From: Parashewanella tropica
GTDB lineage: Bacteria > Pseudomonadota > Gammaproteobacteria > Enterobacterales > Shewanellaceae
DNA length: 64,000 nt
Reading direction: 5' to 3'
Assembly (NCBI RefSeq): GCF_004358445.1
Contig: NZ_CP037951.1
Location: 1,041,501-1,105,500, forward strand
Shown: piece after piece, positions 28,141 to 38,974 of the stretch
Position numbering within the stretch: position 1 is the first letter of the stretch
Layout: each line of letters opens with the position of its first letter
The notes under the pieces: model-generated
The model's input: only the letters and a program-made list of their open reading frames with translations
What the model was told of the DNA's origin: nothing
The model's database searches: none
Position numbers and translations under genes: made by a program

Positions 28141-30036
28141 TTATGCTTCAACCAACATACGACCACGCATTTCCATGTGAAGTGCGTGACAGAACCAGTT
28201 ACAGTAGTACCACTGTACGCCTGGTTGATCAGCGGTGAAAGTCACAGAAGCTGTAGCTTGTGGACCAATTTCCATCTGAACACCGTGGTTGGTCATACAG
28301 AAACCGTGAGTCACGTCTTCTACTTGGTCAAGGTTAGTTACTACAACTGTTACTTGGTCACCTAGCTTTACTTTAAATTCAGTTAAACCAAAGTTTGGTG
28401 CAACAGACGTCATGTAAACACGTACTTTGTTACCGTCACGGATAACCTTGTTATCCGTTTCTAGAGTAACACCGTCTTTCTTCGCCATTGCAACAGTTTC
28501 TGCGAAGAATGGATCATCACGAGTCCATAGTTTCTTCGGCTTCATCTTACTGCGGTGTACGATCATACAATCGTGCGGTTCAGCATAAGTTGGACCATCG
28601 TGAACCAGCTTCATTTCGTCACCAGAGATGTCGATTAACTGATCGTTTTCTGGACGAAGTGGACCTACTGGTAAGAAACGGTCTTTCGAGAACTTACATA
28701 GCGAGATTAGCCACTTACCATCAGCGTCACGAGTTTCACCAGCAGAGGTGTGGTTGTGGCCTGGTTGGTAATGTACGTCTAACTTCTGGCGTAGGTAGTT
28801 AACTTTCTTACCTTGGTAATGAGCAATAGCATCTTCTACGTTCCACTTAGCGATTTGGCTATCTAGGAACAAAGTAGTATATGCATTACCACGGTTATCG
28901 AACGCAGTATGTAATGGGCCTAAGCCTAGTTCGGGTTCTGCAACAACAGTGTCACGAGGCTTGATCTTATCGTTGAATAAGTCATCTAGCTTGTCGATAG
29001 CAATTACTGAAACTGTTGGAGAAAGCTTACCGTTCGCTACAAAGTACTTACCACTTGGAGAAGTGTTCATACCGTGTGGTGACTTAGGTACTGGGATGTA
29101 ACGAGTTAATTCAGAACCTTTGCGACCGTCTAGTACAGGTACGTTGTTGCCGTTATAAGTTTTGAACTTACCAGCTTTAAGTGCAGCTTCACAACGCTCA
29201 AGGCTGAATACCACAACGTGGTCACGCTCGTTGCTGATCATCTCACCTAGGTTAGTACCCATTTCTGAGTTATAACAAGTAGATGCGAAGTACTTACCAT
29301 CGTAATCAGCGTCGGTGTTATCTAAGTTACCATCAACCATTACTTGGAAAGCAACTTCCATAGTTTCAGCGTTAATTACGTTGAACATTGAACGATAAGT
29401 GCTGACATCTTCTAGAGACTCTTTACCGTCGTTAACTACTGGGATTTCGAACTCACCGTTACAAATTACATATTTAGTGTAAGGTGCTTTTTGAACACGT
29501 AAACCGTGGATGGCTTGTACATTCGGGATGGTGATGATCTTGTCGGTTTTCATTACGTCACAACGAATACGAGCAACACGAGTGTTAGCTTTATCGTTGA
29601 TGAATACATACTTACCGTTATAACGACCGTCAGTCATACTCATGTGTGGGTGATGTGAGTCACCAGCTAGGAAGCGATCGCCTTCACCACGAATACGCTT
29701 ACTTTCATCGGTGATACCCCAACCAGTTGCACTATCCACGTTGAATACAGGGATACGCATTAGCTCACGCATTGAAGGAATACCTAGAATGCGTACTTCA
29801 CCAGAGTGACCGCCACTCCAGAAACCGTAGTATTCATCAAGTTCACCAGGGTGAACGAACGGGCTATTTTTGCCAGCTTCTGCAGCTTGTGCTTTTGCCA
29901 TAGAAGCAAACATCGCAGCTGACATTGGGGCAGCAACGGCACCAGCACCTAATAAGGCACTTGCACCCATAAAGCGACGACGTCCGGCATCTTGCACTTC
30001 AGAAGGCAGCTCCGTTTTGTTGTCTTTATCTTGCAT
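28141..30036 (-). CDS. nosZ: Nitrous oxide reductase NosZ (clade I, Tat-exported)
   Basis: NosZ reduces N2O to N2 in the periplasm, the last step of denitrification. A twin-arginine signal ([16 protein letters not shown]) is present, placing it in the Tat-dependent clade I. The beta-propeller that holds the CuZ cluster has [27 protein letters not shown] and [15 protein letters not shown]; the C-terminal cupredoxin domain has the CuA ligands in [13 protein letters not shown]. The 631-residue length is normal. It lies between nosR and nosD. Confidence 0.98.
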   Translation of the reverse strand: MQDKDNKTELPSEVQDAGRRRFMGASALLGAGAVAAPMSAAMFASMAKAQAAEAGKNSPFVHPGELDEYYGFWSGGHSGEVRILGIPSMRELMRIPVFNVDSATGWGITDESKRIRGEGDRFLAGDSHHPHMSMTDGRYNGKYVFINDKANTRVARIRCDVMKTDKIITIPNVQAIHGLRVQKAPYTKYVICNGEFEIPVVNDGKESLEDVSTYRSMFNVINAETMEVAFQVMVDGNLDNTDADYDGKYFASTCYNSEMGTNLGEMISNERDHVVVFSLERCEAALKAGKFKTYNGNNVPVLDGRKGSELTRYIPVPKSPHGMNTSPSGKYFVANGKLSPTVSVIAIDKLDDLFNDKIKPRDTVVAEPELGLGPLHTAFDNRGNAYTTLFLDSQIAKWNVEDAIAHYQGKKVNYLRQKLDVHYQPGHNHTSAGETRDADGKWLISLCKFSKDRFLPVGPLRPENDQLIDISGDEMKLVHDGPTYAEPHDCMIVHRSKMKPKKLWTRDDPFFAETVAMAKKDGVTLETDNKVIRDGNKVRVYMTSVAPNFGLTEFKVKLGDQVTVVVTNLDQVEDVTHGFCMTNHGVQMEIGPQATASVTFTADQPGVQWYYCNWFCHALHMEMRGRMLVEA

Positions 30037-30086
30037 GGTTTTGTCTCCATCATTGGGCTACCCTTTGTAGCCGCGCTAGGTAGTTA

Positions 30087-32264
30087 TTAAATCGATACTG
30101 TTGGTATTTCTTGTTCTTTTAATTGCTCTTCAGAGCGTTTCTTACGTTTGTAAGCTTTCTTTTTCAGAGGAGGGCATTTCTCCTCGTCGTAATAGGTCAC
30201 CTGACAATCCAAGCAGTAATGGCATTCCCGCATATTGATCTCACCATTTGGATAAATCGCTTGGATTTCACATTCTTTGGCACAGGTTTGACATGGTTGA
30301 CCACACTCTTTGCGACGTTTGAGCCAGTCGAATAAACGGATACCATTGCCTACTGAAAGGGCGGCACCGAGTGGGCATAGGTAGCGACAGAAGGTTTTGC
30401 GGTTAACTAAGTTGACTAAAATCAGAGCTGATGCGTACAGAACAAATGGCCATTCACGATCAAACTTCAATAAGAAAGTGGTTTTAAATGGCTCAACTTC
30501 AGCAAACTTTTCAGCTAGGGCGAGAGAGTCTAAAGACAGACCGAACAAGCCCAGTAGAATGAGGTATTTGATTGCCCATAAGCGCTCATGCACGGCAAAT
30601 GGCAATTCGATTTGTGGCAGTTTCAACCAGCGACCAACGACGTTAACTAACTCTTGTAGCGCACCGAATGGACATAACCAGCCACAGTACACCGCACGTC
30701 CCCACAAGATGATGGTTACTGCAGCAGCGCACCATAAGGTGAAAATGATTGGGTCTAACAGGAATAAATCCCAAGAGAAGTTGCTCATTAATGAATGCAA
30801 GAAGGTAAATACATTCACAACCGATAACTGACCGCCCCAAGTCCAGCCGACAAACACAACCACAATAATCAAGAAGCTGTGACGTAAGCGGTGCATAAAG
30901 GTTGGGTGTTTAACTAACACGTCTTGGAAGAATAAGACGAGTAGCAATACGCCAATCAATGCACACAGTACGATGACTTCAGGCGTACGGTCTTTCCATA
31001 CCTGCTGAACTAAGGTTAACTCTGGTTCAGGCACAATCGCTGGTGGCGTATCAACATACTTTTCAAGTGGATCGTACTGACCTTTAAAGCTGGTAAAGAT
31101 ACTGTCGATAGGGCCTGTTTGACGGCGAACCAACAGTTCGAATTGCCAAGGTGCACCTGGATCAAATTCAAAGTGGTCTTGTACTTGGAATAGTGACATC
31201 TCATGGAACTGAGGAGCACCAGCAATATAAATATCAGTCAAACGTTGATGGTCTAAATCACGGAAAGCTATGGCTTCATCATTTTGATGCACTTGAATTC
31301 GGTCGAAGATACCACCACGCACATACCCCGAACCTTTGAATGAATAACCATTACCGAGTAATGCAATAAGGTGCTCACCTTTTTTCAGGTGCTTAATTTG
31401 GTACTCATATTCAGCGTCACCAAGAAGGTTGCGACCAATAGTTGGGATATCCGCTATGGTGTAATACACCTCAGCGAACATATCATTTTTTTGTGAAGGT
31501 TCAGCTTTCTCTACATTTTCTGCTTCAGTACCAACAAACGCGTCATCTACTTTGGCACGGTTTAGGTAAAGCTTACGGATAGAGCCATCGCCTGTGAGTT
31601 TCAGCCAATCAGCTTTTTCAAATACATCTTGTTTGATAGTAGAGATAGGCTGAATAACATCAGACTTAGGCTCGATAATGCCTAAAGAAACCGCCGCTTT
31701 ATTGGCAGCTTTAGTGATAGCAACGTTCATTACCATTACAGTAACGGTCGCACCAGATAGACCATCAATATTGGTGATACCTTCCGATTTGTTACCACCT
31801 ACTTTAAGTCTGTCTTTGACCGAGAGCCCTTTATATTGCTCAGCAAAATCATCGAGTTTACTTTCTGGGATACCCGCAAGGATGATTGGCTCGTGATGCT
31901 CCAATACTTTTGCTGTTACATAGTTTCCCTGTGGATCTATGACTACCAGCATATTTACAGGCTCACCAGAATAAGCTGGTATTTTGGCTATGTCATTGGT
32001 CTCAAAAGCATAACCAAGTAAAGTTTCGTTTTTGAGGATCTTTCTAAGATGATACTCACCTTGTTTTTCGGTGATAGTGGTTGCCTCAGGAAAGGTCTTT
32101 TCAAGGATGGGCAACGGATCTTTGGGGGGGCTAACAAAAAGCGCATAACTGTAAAAACTCGCCATCAACAATGCTACGAATAGCATCGCAAATGTTACTG
32201 CTGATTTTCGAATTTTTCTGATTGTACTGCCCACGGTTGTGTCCTCTAACACAGGGTGCGACAA
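30087..32264 (-). CDS. nosR: NosR regulatory and electron-transfer flavoprotein
   Basis: NosR is a membrane iron-sulfur flavoprotein needed for nosZ expression and for electron supply to NosZ. It has a periplasmic FMN-binding domain with the covalent-flavin site SGATVTVMVMN near residue 170. Several membrane helices follow, with two CxxxCP motifs (CGWLCPFGAL, CRYLCPLGAA). The C-terminus has ferredoxin-like clusters (CGQPCQTCAKEC, CHYCLDCQV). Two FNR-type boxes lie upstream. It starts the nos operon. Confidence 0.96.
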   Translation of the reverse strand: MSHPVLEDTTVGSTIRKIRKSAVTFAMLFVALLMASFYSYALFVSPPKDPLPILEKTFPEATTITEKQGEYHLRKILKNETLLGYAFETNDIAKIPAYSGEPVNMLVVIDPQGNYVTAKVLEHHEPIILAGIPESKLDDFAEQYKGLSVKDRLKVGGNKSEGITNIDGLSGATVTVMVMNVAITKAANKAAVSLGIIEPKSDVIQPISTIKQDVFEKADWLKLTGDGSIRKLYLNRAKVDDAFVGTEAENVEKAEPSQKNDMFAEVYYTIADIPTIGRNLLGDAEYEYQIKHLKKGEHLIALLGNGYSFKGSGYVRGGIFDRIQVHQNDEAIAFRDLDHQRLTDIYIAGAPQFHEMSLFQVQDHFEFDPGAPWQFELLVRRQTGPIDSIFTSFKGQYDPLEKYVDTPPAIVPEPELTLVQQVWKDRTPEVIVLCALIGVLLLVLFFQDVLVKHPTFMHRLRHSFLIIVVVFVGWTWGGQLSVVNVFTFLHSLMSNFSWDLFLLDPIIFTLWCAAAVTIILWGRAVYCGWLCPFGALQELVNVVGRWLKLPQIELPFAVHERLWAIKYLILLGLFGLSLDSLALAEKFAEVEPFKTTFLLKFDREWPFVLYASALILVNLVNRKTFCRYLCPLGAALSVGNGIRLFDWLKRRKECGQPCQTCAKECEIQAIYPNGEINMRECHYCLDCQVTYYDEEKCPPLKKKAYKRKKRSEEQLKEQEIPTVSI

Positions 32265-32314
32265 AATGTCGCACGTTTATGGGGCAATCTTAAGTTGACT
32301 GAATTAGTCGGGTA

Positions 32315-32328
32315 ATGATCGAAATCAA
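32315..32328 (-). promoter_or_regulatory. FNR/CRP-type box proximal to nosR
   Basis: ATGATCGAAATCAA differs from the palindrome TTGAT-N4-ATCAA at one base. Its centre is about 57 bases upstream of the nosR ATG, fitting anaerobic activation by FNR or an NO-sensing relative. Confidence 0.7.
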
Positions 32329-32355
32329 TATTTGGTTGAGTGTTGTACTGAGGTT

Positions 32356-32369
32356 TTGACGAAGATCAA
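32356..32369 (-). promoter_or_regulatory. FNR/CRP-type box distal to nosR
   Basis: TTGACGAAGATCAA has one mismatch to TTGAT-N4-ATCAA. It lies 41 bases further from nosR than the first box, about four helical turns, so both sites lie on nearly the same DNA face. Confidence 0.7.
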
Positions 32370-32477
32370 AATTTAGTTGAGTGATTTACTCGGAATAGAT
32401 AATTAGAGGAAATAAGTAGGCAAAATTATGAAGACCTGAGAGGGGGGCGGTCTCCATAATTTTTGCTCGATTCAAAT

Positions 32478-32774
32478 TTACTTCAAGCTCGCATAGTAAG
32501 CTGAAATGTTTTTGATATCGGCATCAGATAAAGGCATTGCCATTGGTGCCATCGTTGGGTCTTTACGAGCACCTGATTTGAAATCTCTTAATTGCTTTTC
32601 AAGATACTGAGCTTTTTGTCCTTTTAGGTTTGGATACATAGGGATCATCGACATCCCATCAACTCCATGACAAGCCGCACACATCATTGATTTTGATTTA
32701 CCCGCTGCAATATCAGCAGACATTGCTGGTGCTGATACAGCACAAGCTAATGCAAGTAGTATAATTTTTTTCAT
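32478..32774 (-). CDS. Small periplasmic c-type cytochrome
   Basis: This is a monohaem cytochrome of the c553/c5-like class. The ATG at 32774 (MKKIILLALACAVSAPAMSA) gives a clean signal peptide and follows a GAGGAA ribosome site; a 17-codon upstream extension is unlikely. The haem motif CAACH is near residue 33 and the axial methionine is probably in TMAPMAMPLSDADI. It is upstream of nosR on the same strand and may supply electrons to NosZ, but this is inference from position. Confidence 0.88.
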   Translation of the reverse strand: MKKIILLALACAVSAPAMSADIAAGKSKSMMCAACHGVDGMSMIPMYPNLKGQKAQYLEKQLRDFKSGARKDPTMAPMAMPLSDADIKNISAYYASLK

Positions 32775-32904
32775 TTCACATTCCTCAAACTGATCAAACG
32801 TATATTGAGCAGTATTTCGTTCCAATTCTCACATTTTGATGATAACAAGTTGTAAATGAGAAAAATTGACTTTGGACAAGTTTGAGGATTAAAACTGTGA
32901 CATC

Positions 32905-33783
32905 TTAAAAAAGTTTGCTACCCCAGCCTAGCTTATTACGTAGCACGTGAAAATAGTTATGACCTTTAGGGTGGATAAGTGTTAATTGTTCAGGGCTGCG
33001 ACGAATAATAATTTCATCACCTGGTAATACTGATAAATGCACATGGCCGTCGCAGCTTACTTCAAAATTATCGTCATGTTCAGGTGACACCAACAGCTTA
33101 ATTGTGCTGTTGGCATCAATAACAATAGGTCGGCATGACATAGTATGCGGAAACATGGGGACTAAAATAAGCGCGTCTAAATTTGGCGTTAAAATTGCGC
33201 CGCCAGCCGATAGCGAATAGGCCGTTGAGCCTGTGGGAGTTGAAATGATCATGCCGTCGGCACGTTGGCTATACATGAATTTATCATCAATGTAGACTTC
33301 AAACTCAATCATGTGCGCCACTTGGTTAGGGTGAAGTACAGCTTCATTAACTGCACTGTTATTCGCTTTTAACTTTCCATGACGATGAACTTCTGCTTCT
33401 AATAAAAAGCGTTGCTCGATTTCAAATTCACCATCAAGAACAGAAGTCAAAGTTGTTTCAAAGTCGTCTGGATCTAAATCCGTTAAGAACCCCAAATTAC
33501 CTCTGTTGACTCCGATAACGCCAATGTCAAAACGAGATAAAACTCTTGCAGCGCCTAACATATTGCCATCACCACCCACGACAATAGCTAAATCGCATTG
33601 CTTTCCTATTTCGATGAGCTCTGCGGCCTCGATATCGCCACCCAGATCTTTCGCCACTCTTGCTTCAATAAGCACTTTTAAGCCACGCTTTTTTAACCAT
33701 TGATTAAGGGCGGTAAGGGTACTATTCGCACCAGAGTGTTGTGGTTTGCCAATAAGACCAATAGTGGTAAATTTTGCTGTCAT
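32905..33783 (-). CDS. nadK: NAD kinase
   Basis: NadK phosphorylates NAD to NADP. The family motif [11 protein letters not shown] is near residue 72, and [11 protein letters not shown] and [14 protein letters not shown] follow. The length of 292 residues is normal. It is divergent from grpE, a conserved neighbourhood. No terminator is clear after its stop, and a c-type cytochrome gene begins the next unit downstream. Confidence 0.97.
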   Translation of the reverse strand: MTAKFTTIGLIGKPQHSGANSTLTALNQWLKKRGLKVLIEARVAKDLGGDIEAAELIEIGKQCDLAIVVGGDGNMLGAARVLSRFDIGVIGVNRGNLGFLTDLDPDDFETTLTSVLDGEFEIEQRFLLEAEVHRHGKLKANNSAVNEAVLHPNQVAHMIEFEVYIDDKFMYSQRADGMIISTPTGSTAYSLSAGGAILTPNLDALILVPMFPHTMSCRPIVIDANSTIKLLVSPEHDDNFEVSCDGHVHLSVLPGDEIIIRRSPEQLTLIHPKGHNYFHVLRNKLGWGSKLF

Positions 33784-33859
33784 AATTCGAAATAAAGTTT
33801 CTTTATCGAGATTTAAATTAGTTTAGTACTGCGAGACTAAAAGAGTGCACAGTTTAGGG

Positions 33860-33886
33860 TTGAAACGTTAAAAATCATCCCCATAA
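33860..33886 (+). promoter_or_regulatory. Heat-shock (sigma-32) promoter of grpE
   Basis: TTGAAA at 33860-33865 and CCCCATAA at 33879-33886 are separated by 13 bases, close to the sigma-32 consensus CTTGAA-N13-17-CCCCATNT. grpE begins about 90 bases downstream. Confidence 0.75.
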
Positions 33887-33978
33887 TAAGCGCATAGTGG
33901 ATAAAATACCATTTTCTGATGGAAAGAGAGATAATCCATCGCAGTGGTAGAAAGATAGCATGTTTAGCTGGAGTTAAG

Positions 33979-34569
33979 ATGAGTAAGAAAGCAGAAAAGG
34001 TACAAGAAGAACAATTGGATGAAGCGGTTACAACTGAAGCCGAAGCCGTAGAGTCTCCTGAGCTAGTGGATGAACTCACTCAAGCTAATTTTCGTATCGA
34101 AGAGTTAGAGCAGGCTCTTGCTGCTGCAACGGCTAAAGTGGATGATCAAAAAGACTCGGTAGTACGTGCTGCTGCCGAAACTGAAAATATTCGTCGTCGA
34201 GCGGCAATGGATGTAGAAAAAGCGCGTAAATTTGCGCTAGAAAAATTTGTAAATGAATTGCTTCCTGTAATGGATAATATGGACCACGCTGTTGCTGGCT
34301 TAAACATCGAAGATGAAGAAGGACCAATGAAAGCATTACACGAAGGAGTTAATTTAACGCGCAAAACCTTAGTCAGTGCGGTTGAGAAATTTGGCGTTAA
34401 AGTCGTTGATCCTACTGGTGAAATTTTCAATCCAGATCAGCATCAAGCGATTGGTATGCAGCCAAGTGAAGAACACCCTGCCAATACGGTAATGGCTGTA
34501 ATGCAAAAAGGTTATATGCTGAACGACCGTCTATTACGCCCTGCAATGGTGATGGTGTCTCAAGGTTAA
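33979..34569 (+). CDS. grpE: Nucleotide exchange factor GrpE
   Basis: GrpE releases ADP from DnaK in the heat-shock folding cycle. The protein starts [12 protein letters not shown] at an ATG behind GGAG; the frame is open upstream but the family start is here. A long N-terminal coiled coil runs to about residue 110 ([20 protein letters not shown]), and the C-terminal beta domain has [13 protein letters not shown] and [15 protein letters not shown] sigma-32 promoter precedes it. Confidence 0.96.
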   Translation: MSKKAEKVQEEQLDEAVTTEAEAVESPELVDELTQANFRIEELEQALAAATAKVDDQKDSVVRAAAETENIRRRAAMDVEKARKFALEKFVNELLPVMDNMDHAVAGLNIEDEEGPMKALHEGVNLTRKTLVSAVEKFGVKVVDPTGEIFNPDQHQAIGMQPSEEHPANTVMAVMQKGYMLNDRLLRPAMVMVSQG

Positions 34570-34584
34570 TTTGATTTTTCCTAT

Positions 34585-34611
34585 AACGGCGATTTCATAT
34601 CGCCGTTTTGT
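34585..34611 (+). terminator. Terminator after grpE
   Basis: AACGGCGAT and ATCGCCGTT form a perfect 9-bp stem, followed by TTGTG. It lies just before the 3' end of the convergent ankyrin gene. Confidence 0.75.
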
Positions 34612-34614
34612 GAT

Positions 34615-35592
34615 TTATAGTCCTGAAGTTTCTTCAGCGACTTCATCCTCTTGATAGAGAGGATTGTCGAAAGGTTCTTCACTGTTCTGGTTTGTTTCAC
34701 TTATAGTCAAAGTGTGTGCTTCGAGAGGGCTATCTTCAGGTTTTTGGGGATTTTCTGATTTGGTGTGAACGGGTATTTCTTCAGTGCTTGAGTCACATTC
34801 TTGCAATAGTTGACTTAAGTCTTCTTCTTTTTTTGGATCTGGGATTACTGCCCAGCTTTCAGTTTTATCTTGCTTTGGTGCCCAAGTTCCAACGACAATC
34901 TTTGGGTCTTCTTCTAGTTTAGCCTCTAGCATTGCAACAATTTCATGATGACCTTGGTGTTTTGCAACCATGCGTGGAGGCTTTCCATCGAGGTCTAAAG
35001 CTGAATGATTGGCGTGATATGCGAGGAGTAACCTCACTATATTCTTGTTGCCTTTATAAGCTGCGATATGAAGTGGTGTTAATCCTCCTTTCATCGCCTC
35101 AGTGTTAGGGGAAGCTCCTTCTTTGAGGAGTCTTGATGCGACCTCTTCATTTTGGTAGTCCACAGCTGCGTATAATGGGGTTTCATAAGGAGCGCAAACA
35201 TAAAATGCATCTAGATTCGCACCAACACTGAACATACCAAAAACATCATTTATTTTTTTATCTTTGATCAAAAGTATGAGATTAACACTGTAGAAAAGTC
35301 GCCTTTTTACAAACTCAACTAAAGGCTTATGTTTTTTATCGATGAAAAATTTAAGAAAACCTTGCGGCTTAATTTTCCAATCAAAGTAACAATGATCTAA
35401 TTGACTGGACGACACATTATAGGTTTGAGTTAATCCATTAGCAGTGAAGGTTACAGACTTTCCGTCCTGATGAGCTATTTGAGTCAAATCGCTACAGTTG
35501 ATGAAAGCGTAGTTGTTTGTGATCACATACTGAAGGTTGAATTCAGGTGGAGCTGAAGCTGACATAGTTAAAAATGAGTACTGATTAATCAC
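34615..35592 (-). CDS. Ankyrin-repeat protein, effector-like
   Basis: The 325-residue protein has about three ankyrin repeats near residues 135-225 (TPLYAAVDYQNEEVASRLLKEGA, LTPLHIAAYKGNKNIVRLLL, KPPRMVAKHQGHHEIVAMLE; split here into repeat units). The N-terminal 130 residues are unfamiliar, and the last 90 are acidic and low in order, ending EEPFDNPLYQEDEVAEETSG. No signal peptide is seen. The frame starts at GTG 35592 or ATG 35565; neither has a clear ribosome site. Ankyrin proteins in bacteria are often, not always, host-directed. It lies alone between grpE and dxs. Confidence 0.75.
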   Translation of the reverse strand: MINQYSFLTMSASAPPEFNLQYVITNNYAFINCSDLTQIAHQDGKSVTFTANGLTQTYNVSSSQLDHCYFDWKIKPQGFLKFFIDKKHKPLVEFVKRRLFYSVNLILLIKDKKINDVFGMFSVGANLDAFYVCAPYETPLYAAVDYQNEEVASRLLKEGASPNTEAMKGGLTPLHIAAYKGNKNIVRLLLAYHANHSALDLDGKPPRMVAKHQGHHEIVAMLEAKLEEDPKIVVGTWAPKQDKTESWAVIPDPKKEEDLSQLLQECDSSTEEIPVHTKSENPQKPEDSPLEAHTLTISETNQNSEEPFDNPLYQEDEVAEETSGL

Positions 35593-35681
35593 TAGGTGCG
35601 ACTATCTAATAGTCTGGATTTATTTTGAAGTGTGTTTGGTTAATTATGATTAATTAAAATGGCTGATAATGAGTCAAAAAA

Positions 35682-35704
35682 GAAAAAGGGGCTGAAAAAG
35701 CCCC
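35682..35704 (-). terminator. Terminator of the xseB-ispA-dxs operon
   Basis: GGGGCT and AGCCCC close a short hairpin that touches the dxs stop codon; on the minus strand it is followed by TTTTTCTTTTTTG. Confidence 0.8.
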
Positions 35705-37563
35705 TATTTTAGAAATTCATTGATTTGTTTAATGATACCTTCTTCATCAATATTCAGTTCAGCAGCAACTTCGTTCTGAGTGCCTTGTTTGATGAATTCA
35801 TCAGGTAATCCAAGCTGCAATGTAGGCTTGAGTATTTTTTGCTTAGCGAAGAATTCAACCACACCAGAGCCAGCTCCACCAATAACGGCGTTTTCTTCTA
35901 GTGTGACAATCACATCGTGAGAGGCCGCTAAATCTTTTAACAAATCTTCATCAAGCGGTTTGACAAAACGCATATCTGCTACAGTGGCGTCTAATACTTC
36001 AGCAGCTGATAAAGCGCAAGATAATCGAGTACCAAAGTTTAATATGGCAATGTTTTTACCTTGACGCATCATGCGGCCTTTGCCAATTTCTAGCGCCGTC
36101 ATTTCTTCGATTTGCTGTGCGCCCGTTGCGCTACCACGAGGGTAACGTACAGCCGTTGGTCCATCATTATAGCGATAACCAGTGTACAACATCTGACGAC
36201 ATTCGTTTTCGTCAGCAGGCGCCATGATCACCATATTAGGGATACAGCGTAGGTAGCTTAAGTCAAATGCACCTTGGTGAGTCGGGCCATCAGCACCAAC
36301 AATACCACCACGGTCAATTGCAAATAACACCGGAAGTTTTTGTAAAGCAACATCGTGAATAAGCTGATCATAGCCACGTTGTAAAAACGTAGAGTAAATC
36401 GCAACGACAGGTTTAAAGCCTTCTACTGCAAAGCCTGCACCTAGAGTGACAGCATGCTGCTCAGCTATCGCGGCATCAAAATACTGCTTAGGGAATCGTT
36501 GTGAAAACTCAACCATGCCTGAACCTTCACGCATAGCAGGGGTAATACCAAGTACTTTCTCATCTTTAGCGGCTACATCACATATCCACTTACCAAATAC
36601 CTGAGAGAAGCTTGGGTTACTAGGTTTGCTTGCAGGTTTTTTAAATTCACTGGGATCGAATTTTGGCACCGCATGCCAGCCGATAGGATCTTTCTCCGCT
36701 GGGGCATATCCACGACCTTTTTTAGTCATAATATGCAAGAACTGAGGGCCTTTAAGCTGACGCATGTTGGCAAGTGTTTCAACTAAGGCATTAACATCAT
36801 GGCCATCAATTGGGCCAATGTAGTTAAAGCCCAGTTCCTCAAATAAAGTCCCTGGAACCACCATGCCTTTAAGGTGCTCTTCGGTGCGTCGCACCATTTC
36901 TTTCACCATCGGCATGTCTTTCAGCACTTTTTTGCCGCCTTCGCGAATGCTACTGTAGAAACGTCCCGACATGATTTGGGCCAGGTGGTTATTTAGCGCA
37001 CCAACATTTTCAGAAATTGACATCTCATTGTCATTTAAAATGACTAACATGTCATTGTGCAATGCTCCAGCATGATTCAAAGCTTCAAAAGCCATACCAC
37101 CTGTAATTGCACCATCGCCGATTACAGATACGATTTTTCGGCCAGATTGTTCTCTATCAGCTGCAATTGCCATACCTAATGCAGCACTGATAGAAGTACT
37201 GGAGTGACCGACACTAAATGTATCAAATTCACTTTCTTCACGGTATGGGAAAGGATGCAAACCGTCTTTTTGACGAATGGTATGCATACGGTCGCGACGA
37301 CCGGTTAGAATTTTATGTGGGTAAGCTTGATGACCAACGTCCCACACCAAACGATCATAGGGCGTGTTATAGACATAATGAAGTGCCACCGTCAGTTCAA
37401 CGGTGCCAAGGCCAGAAGCAAAATGTCCGCTGGATTTACCAACAGACTTAAGTAAGAACTCTCTTAATTCATTAGCCAATTGAGAAAGCTGGCTTTTAGG
37501 GAGTAGCCTGAGTTCTTCAGGGGTATTAGCTTTTGCCAGTACCGGAAATTGTGAAATATCCAT
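35704..37563 (-). CDS. dxs: 1-deoxy-D-xylulose-5-phosphate synthase
   Basis: Dxs makes DXP from pyruvate and glyceraldehyde-3-phosphate, the first step of the MEP isoprenoid pathway. The thiamine-diphosphate motif reads [17 protein letters not shown] with NDN further on ([11 protein letters not shown]), and a transketolase domain follows with [13 protein letters not shown] and [18 protein letters not shown]. The length of 619 residues is normal. It ends the xseB-ispA-dxs operon, with 14 bases between ispA and dxs. Confidence 0.97.
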   Translation of the reverse strand: MDISQFPVLAKANTPEELRLLPKSQLSQLANELREFLLKSVGKSSGHFASGLGTVELTVALHYVYNTPYDRLVWDVGHQAYPHKILTGRRDRMHTIRQKDGLHPFPYREESEFDTFSVGHSSTSISAALGMAIAADREQSGRKIVSVIGDGAITGGMAFEALNHAGALHNDMLVILNDNEMSISENVGALNNHLAQIMSGRFYSSIREGGKKVLKDMPMVKEMVRRTEEHLKGMVVPGTLFEELGFNYIGPIDGHDVNALVETLANMRQLKGPQFLHIMTKKGRGYAPAEKDPIGWHAVPKFDPSEFKKPASKPSNPSFSQVFGKWICDVAAKDEKVLGITPAMREGSGMVEFSQRFPKQYFDAAIAEQHAVTLGAGFAVEGFKPVVAIYSTFLQRGYDQLIHDVALQKLPVLFAIDRGGIVGADGPTHQGAFDLSYLRCIPNMVIMAPADENECRQMLYTGYRYNDGPTAVRYPRGSATGAQQIEEMTALEIGKGRMMRQGKNIAILNFGTRLSCALSAAEVLDATVADMRFVKPLDEDLLKDLAASHDVIVTLEENAVIGGAGSGVVEFFAKQKILKPTLQLGLPDEFIKQGTQNEVAAELNIDEEGIIKQINEFLK

Positions 37564-37577
37564 ACTTTACTGAAATC

Positions 37578-38468
37578 TTATACTCGACGTGCCACGATAT
37601 ACTGGGCGAATTGTTCGATTAACTGCGTATTGTAGGGTAATTTAGCCAAGGCTGATAGTGCATCCTCAATTAATTGTGCTGCAGTTTGTTGCGCGCCCTG
37701 CAAACCAAGTAATTGTGGGAAGGTACTTTTATTGGATTCTTCGTCCGAACCTTGTGGTTTACCTAGCTCTTCTGTAGAAGAGGTAATATCTAAGATGTCA
37801 TCTTGAACTTGAAAGGCTAACCCCAGTGATTGAGCGTATTTCACCAATGACCTTCTATCAGCGTTTGTCGCATCTGCAGCAATCAGAGCTAATTCAACAG
37901 AGCAAGAAATTAAAGCGCCAGTCTTTAAAGCATGTAGCTGTGTTAATCGCTCTAAATCAATCTGCTTATCAGTAGACGCTAAATCAATCGCTTGTCCACC
38001 ACACATACCAAGGTATCCAGCGGCCTTAGCCAAGGCTTGGATCATCGCAAGCTGTTGAGTTGCCGAAAACTCAGTTTTACCAGATAAAATCTCAAAGGCT
38101 AATGTTTGCAGCGCGTCACCCGCGAGAATGGCGGTAGCTTCATCATAGGCGATGTGAACGGTGGGTTGACCACGACGTAATTCGTCATCATCCATGGCAG
38201 GCAAATCGTCATGGATCAACGAATAAGCATGAATACATTCAATGGCGGCGGCACAAACATCTAATTTTTCTAAAGGTACGCCAAGCATGTCTCCAACACT
38301 GTAGACAAGAAAGGGGCGAATACGTTTGCCACCCAATAGCGCACCATGTTGCATGGCTTTTTTTAGGCCAATAGCATGTTCGGGTAAGTGTTCAAGTTGT
38401 TGTTGTAAATAGTGATTAATACGGTTTTGGTATTGAGAAAGAGCATCAGATAAAACGGATTGAGTCAC
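37578..38468 (-). CDS. ispA: Farnesyl diphosphate synthase (geranyltranstransferase)
   Basis: IspA condenses isopentenyl and dimethylallyl diphosphates to farnesyl diphosphate. It has the first aspartate-rich motif LIHDDLPAMDDD near residue 83 and the second DDILD near residue 222, with GGKRIRPFL near residue 46. Its start overlaps the xseB stop, so the pair is coupled. The 296-residue length is normal. Confidence 0.97.
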   Translation of the reverse strand: MTQSVLSDALSQYQNRINHYLQQQLEHLPEHAIGLKKAMQHGALLGGKRIRPFLVYSVGDMLGVPLEKLDVCAAAIECIHAYSLIHDDLPAMDDDELRRGQPTVHIAYDEATAILAGDALQTLAFEILSGKTEFSATQQLAMIQALAKAAGYLGMCGGQAIDLASTDKQIDLERLTQLHALKTGALISCSVELALIAADATNADRRSLVKYAQSLGLAFQVQDDILDITSSTEELGKPQGSDEESNKSTFPQLLGLQGAQQTAAQLIEDALSALAKLPYNTQLIEQFAQYIVARRV

Positions 38469-38710
38469 TATTTATCACCTTCATTATCAAAAGGAGCGAG
38501 TGTTTCTTGGCCGTTATCATCAAGCAGTATTGAGATCTTCTGTTGAGCTTGTTCAAGCTTTTGCTGGCTTTGGCGAACAAGGGCAATACCTTGTTCAAAT
38601 TGTTTTAAGGCATCATCCAAAGGGATATCACCCTTCTCGAGCTCAAGTACAATTTTTTCCAATGAACTTAACGATTGTTCAAATGTTAAGTCTGATGATT
38701 TTTTTGCCAC
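38468..38710 (-). CDS. xseB: Exodeoxyribonuclease VII small subunit
   Basis: XseB is the small, helical subunit of exonuclease VII, which degrades single-stranded DNA. The typical start MAKKSSDLTFEQSLSSLEKI begins at a GTG (38710) with a GGAG site in range, better than the GTG at 38746. LEKGDIPLDDALKQFEQGI is the family core. The acidic tail is normal for the family. It overlaps ispA by one base. Confidence 0.94.
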   Translation of the reverse strand: MAKKSSDLTFEQSLSSLEKIVLELEKGDIPLDDALKQFEQGIALVRQSQQKLEQAQQKISILLDDNGQETLAPFDNEGDK

Positions 38711-38974
38711 AGTGTCCGCTCCCTTCGCAGCCCTAGAAACTGTCACAAGGTATATCAGCAGGCGGTGAGGGTCAAATTTCCGCGTGGAATAATTGCTCAG
38801 TTATGGCTACGAATAGTAATTTTTTCTAAACCTTCAGAAAGCATGACCGATAAATATGTGAGCGAAATGTAATCTGACTGGTTAAATGTTGAGCTGGGAA
38901 GCCACGACTTCATCACTGGCATCAGATAAACTAAGCCGAGTTTTTATGGCGCGACAAATTATTGAGGGACGGTT

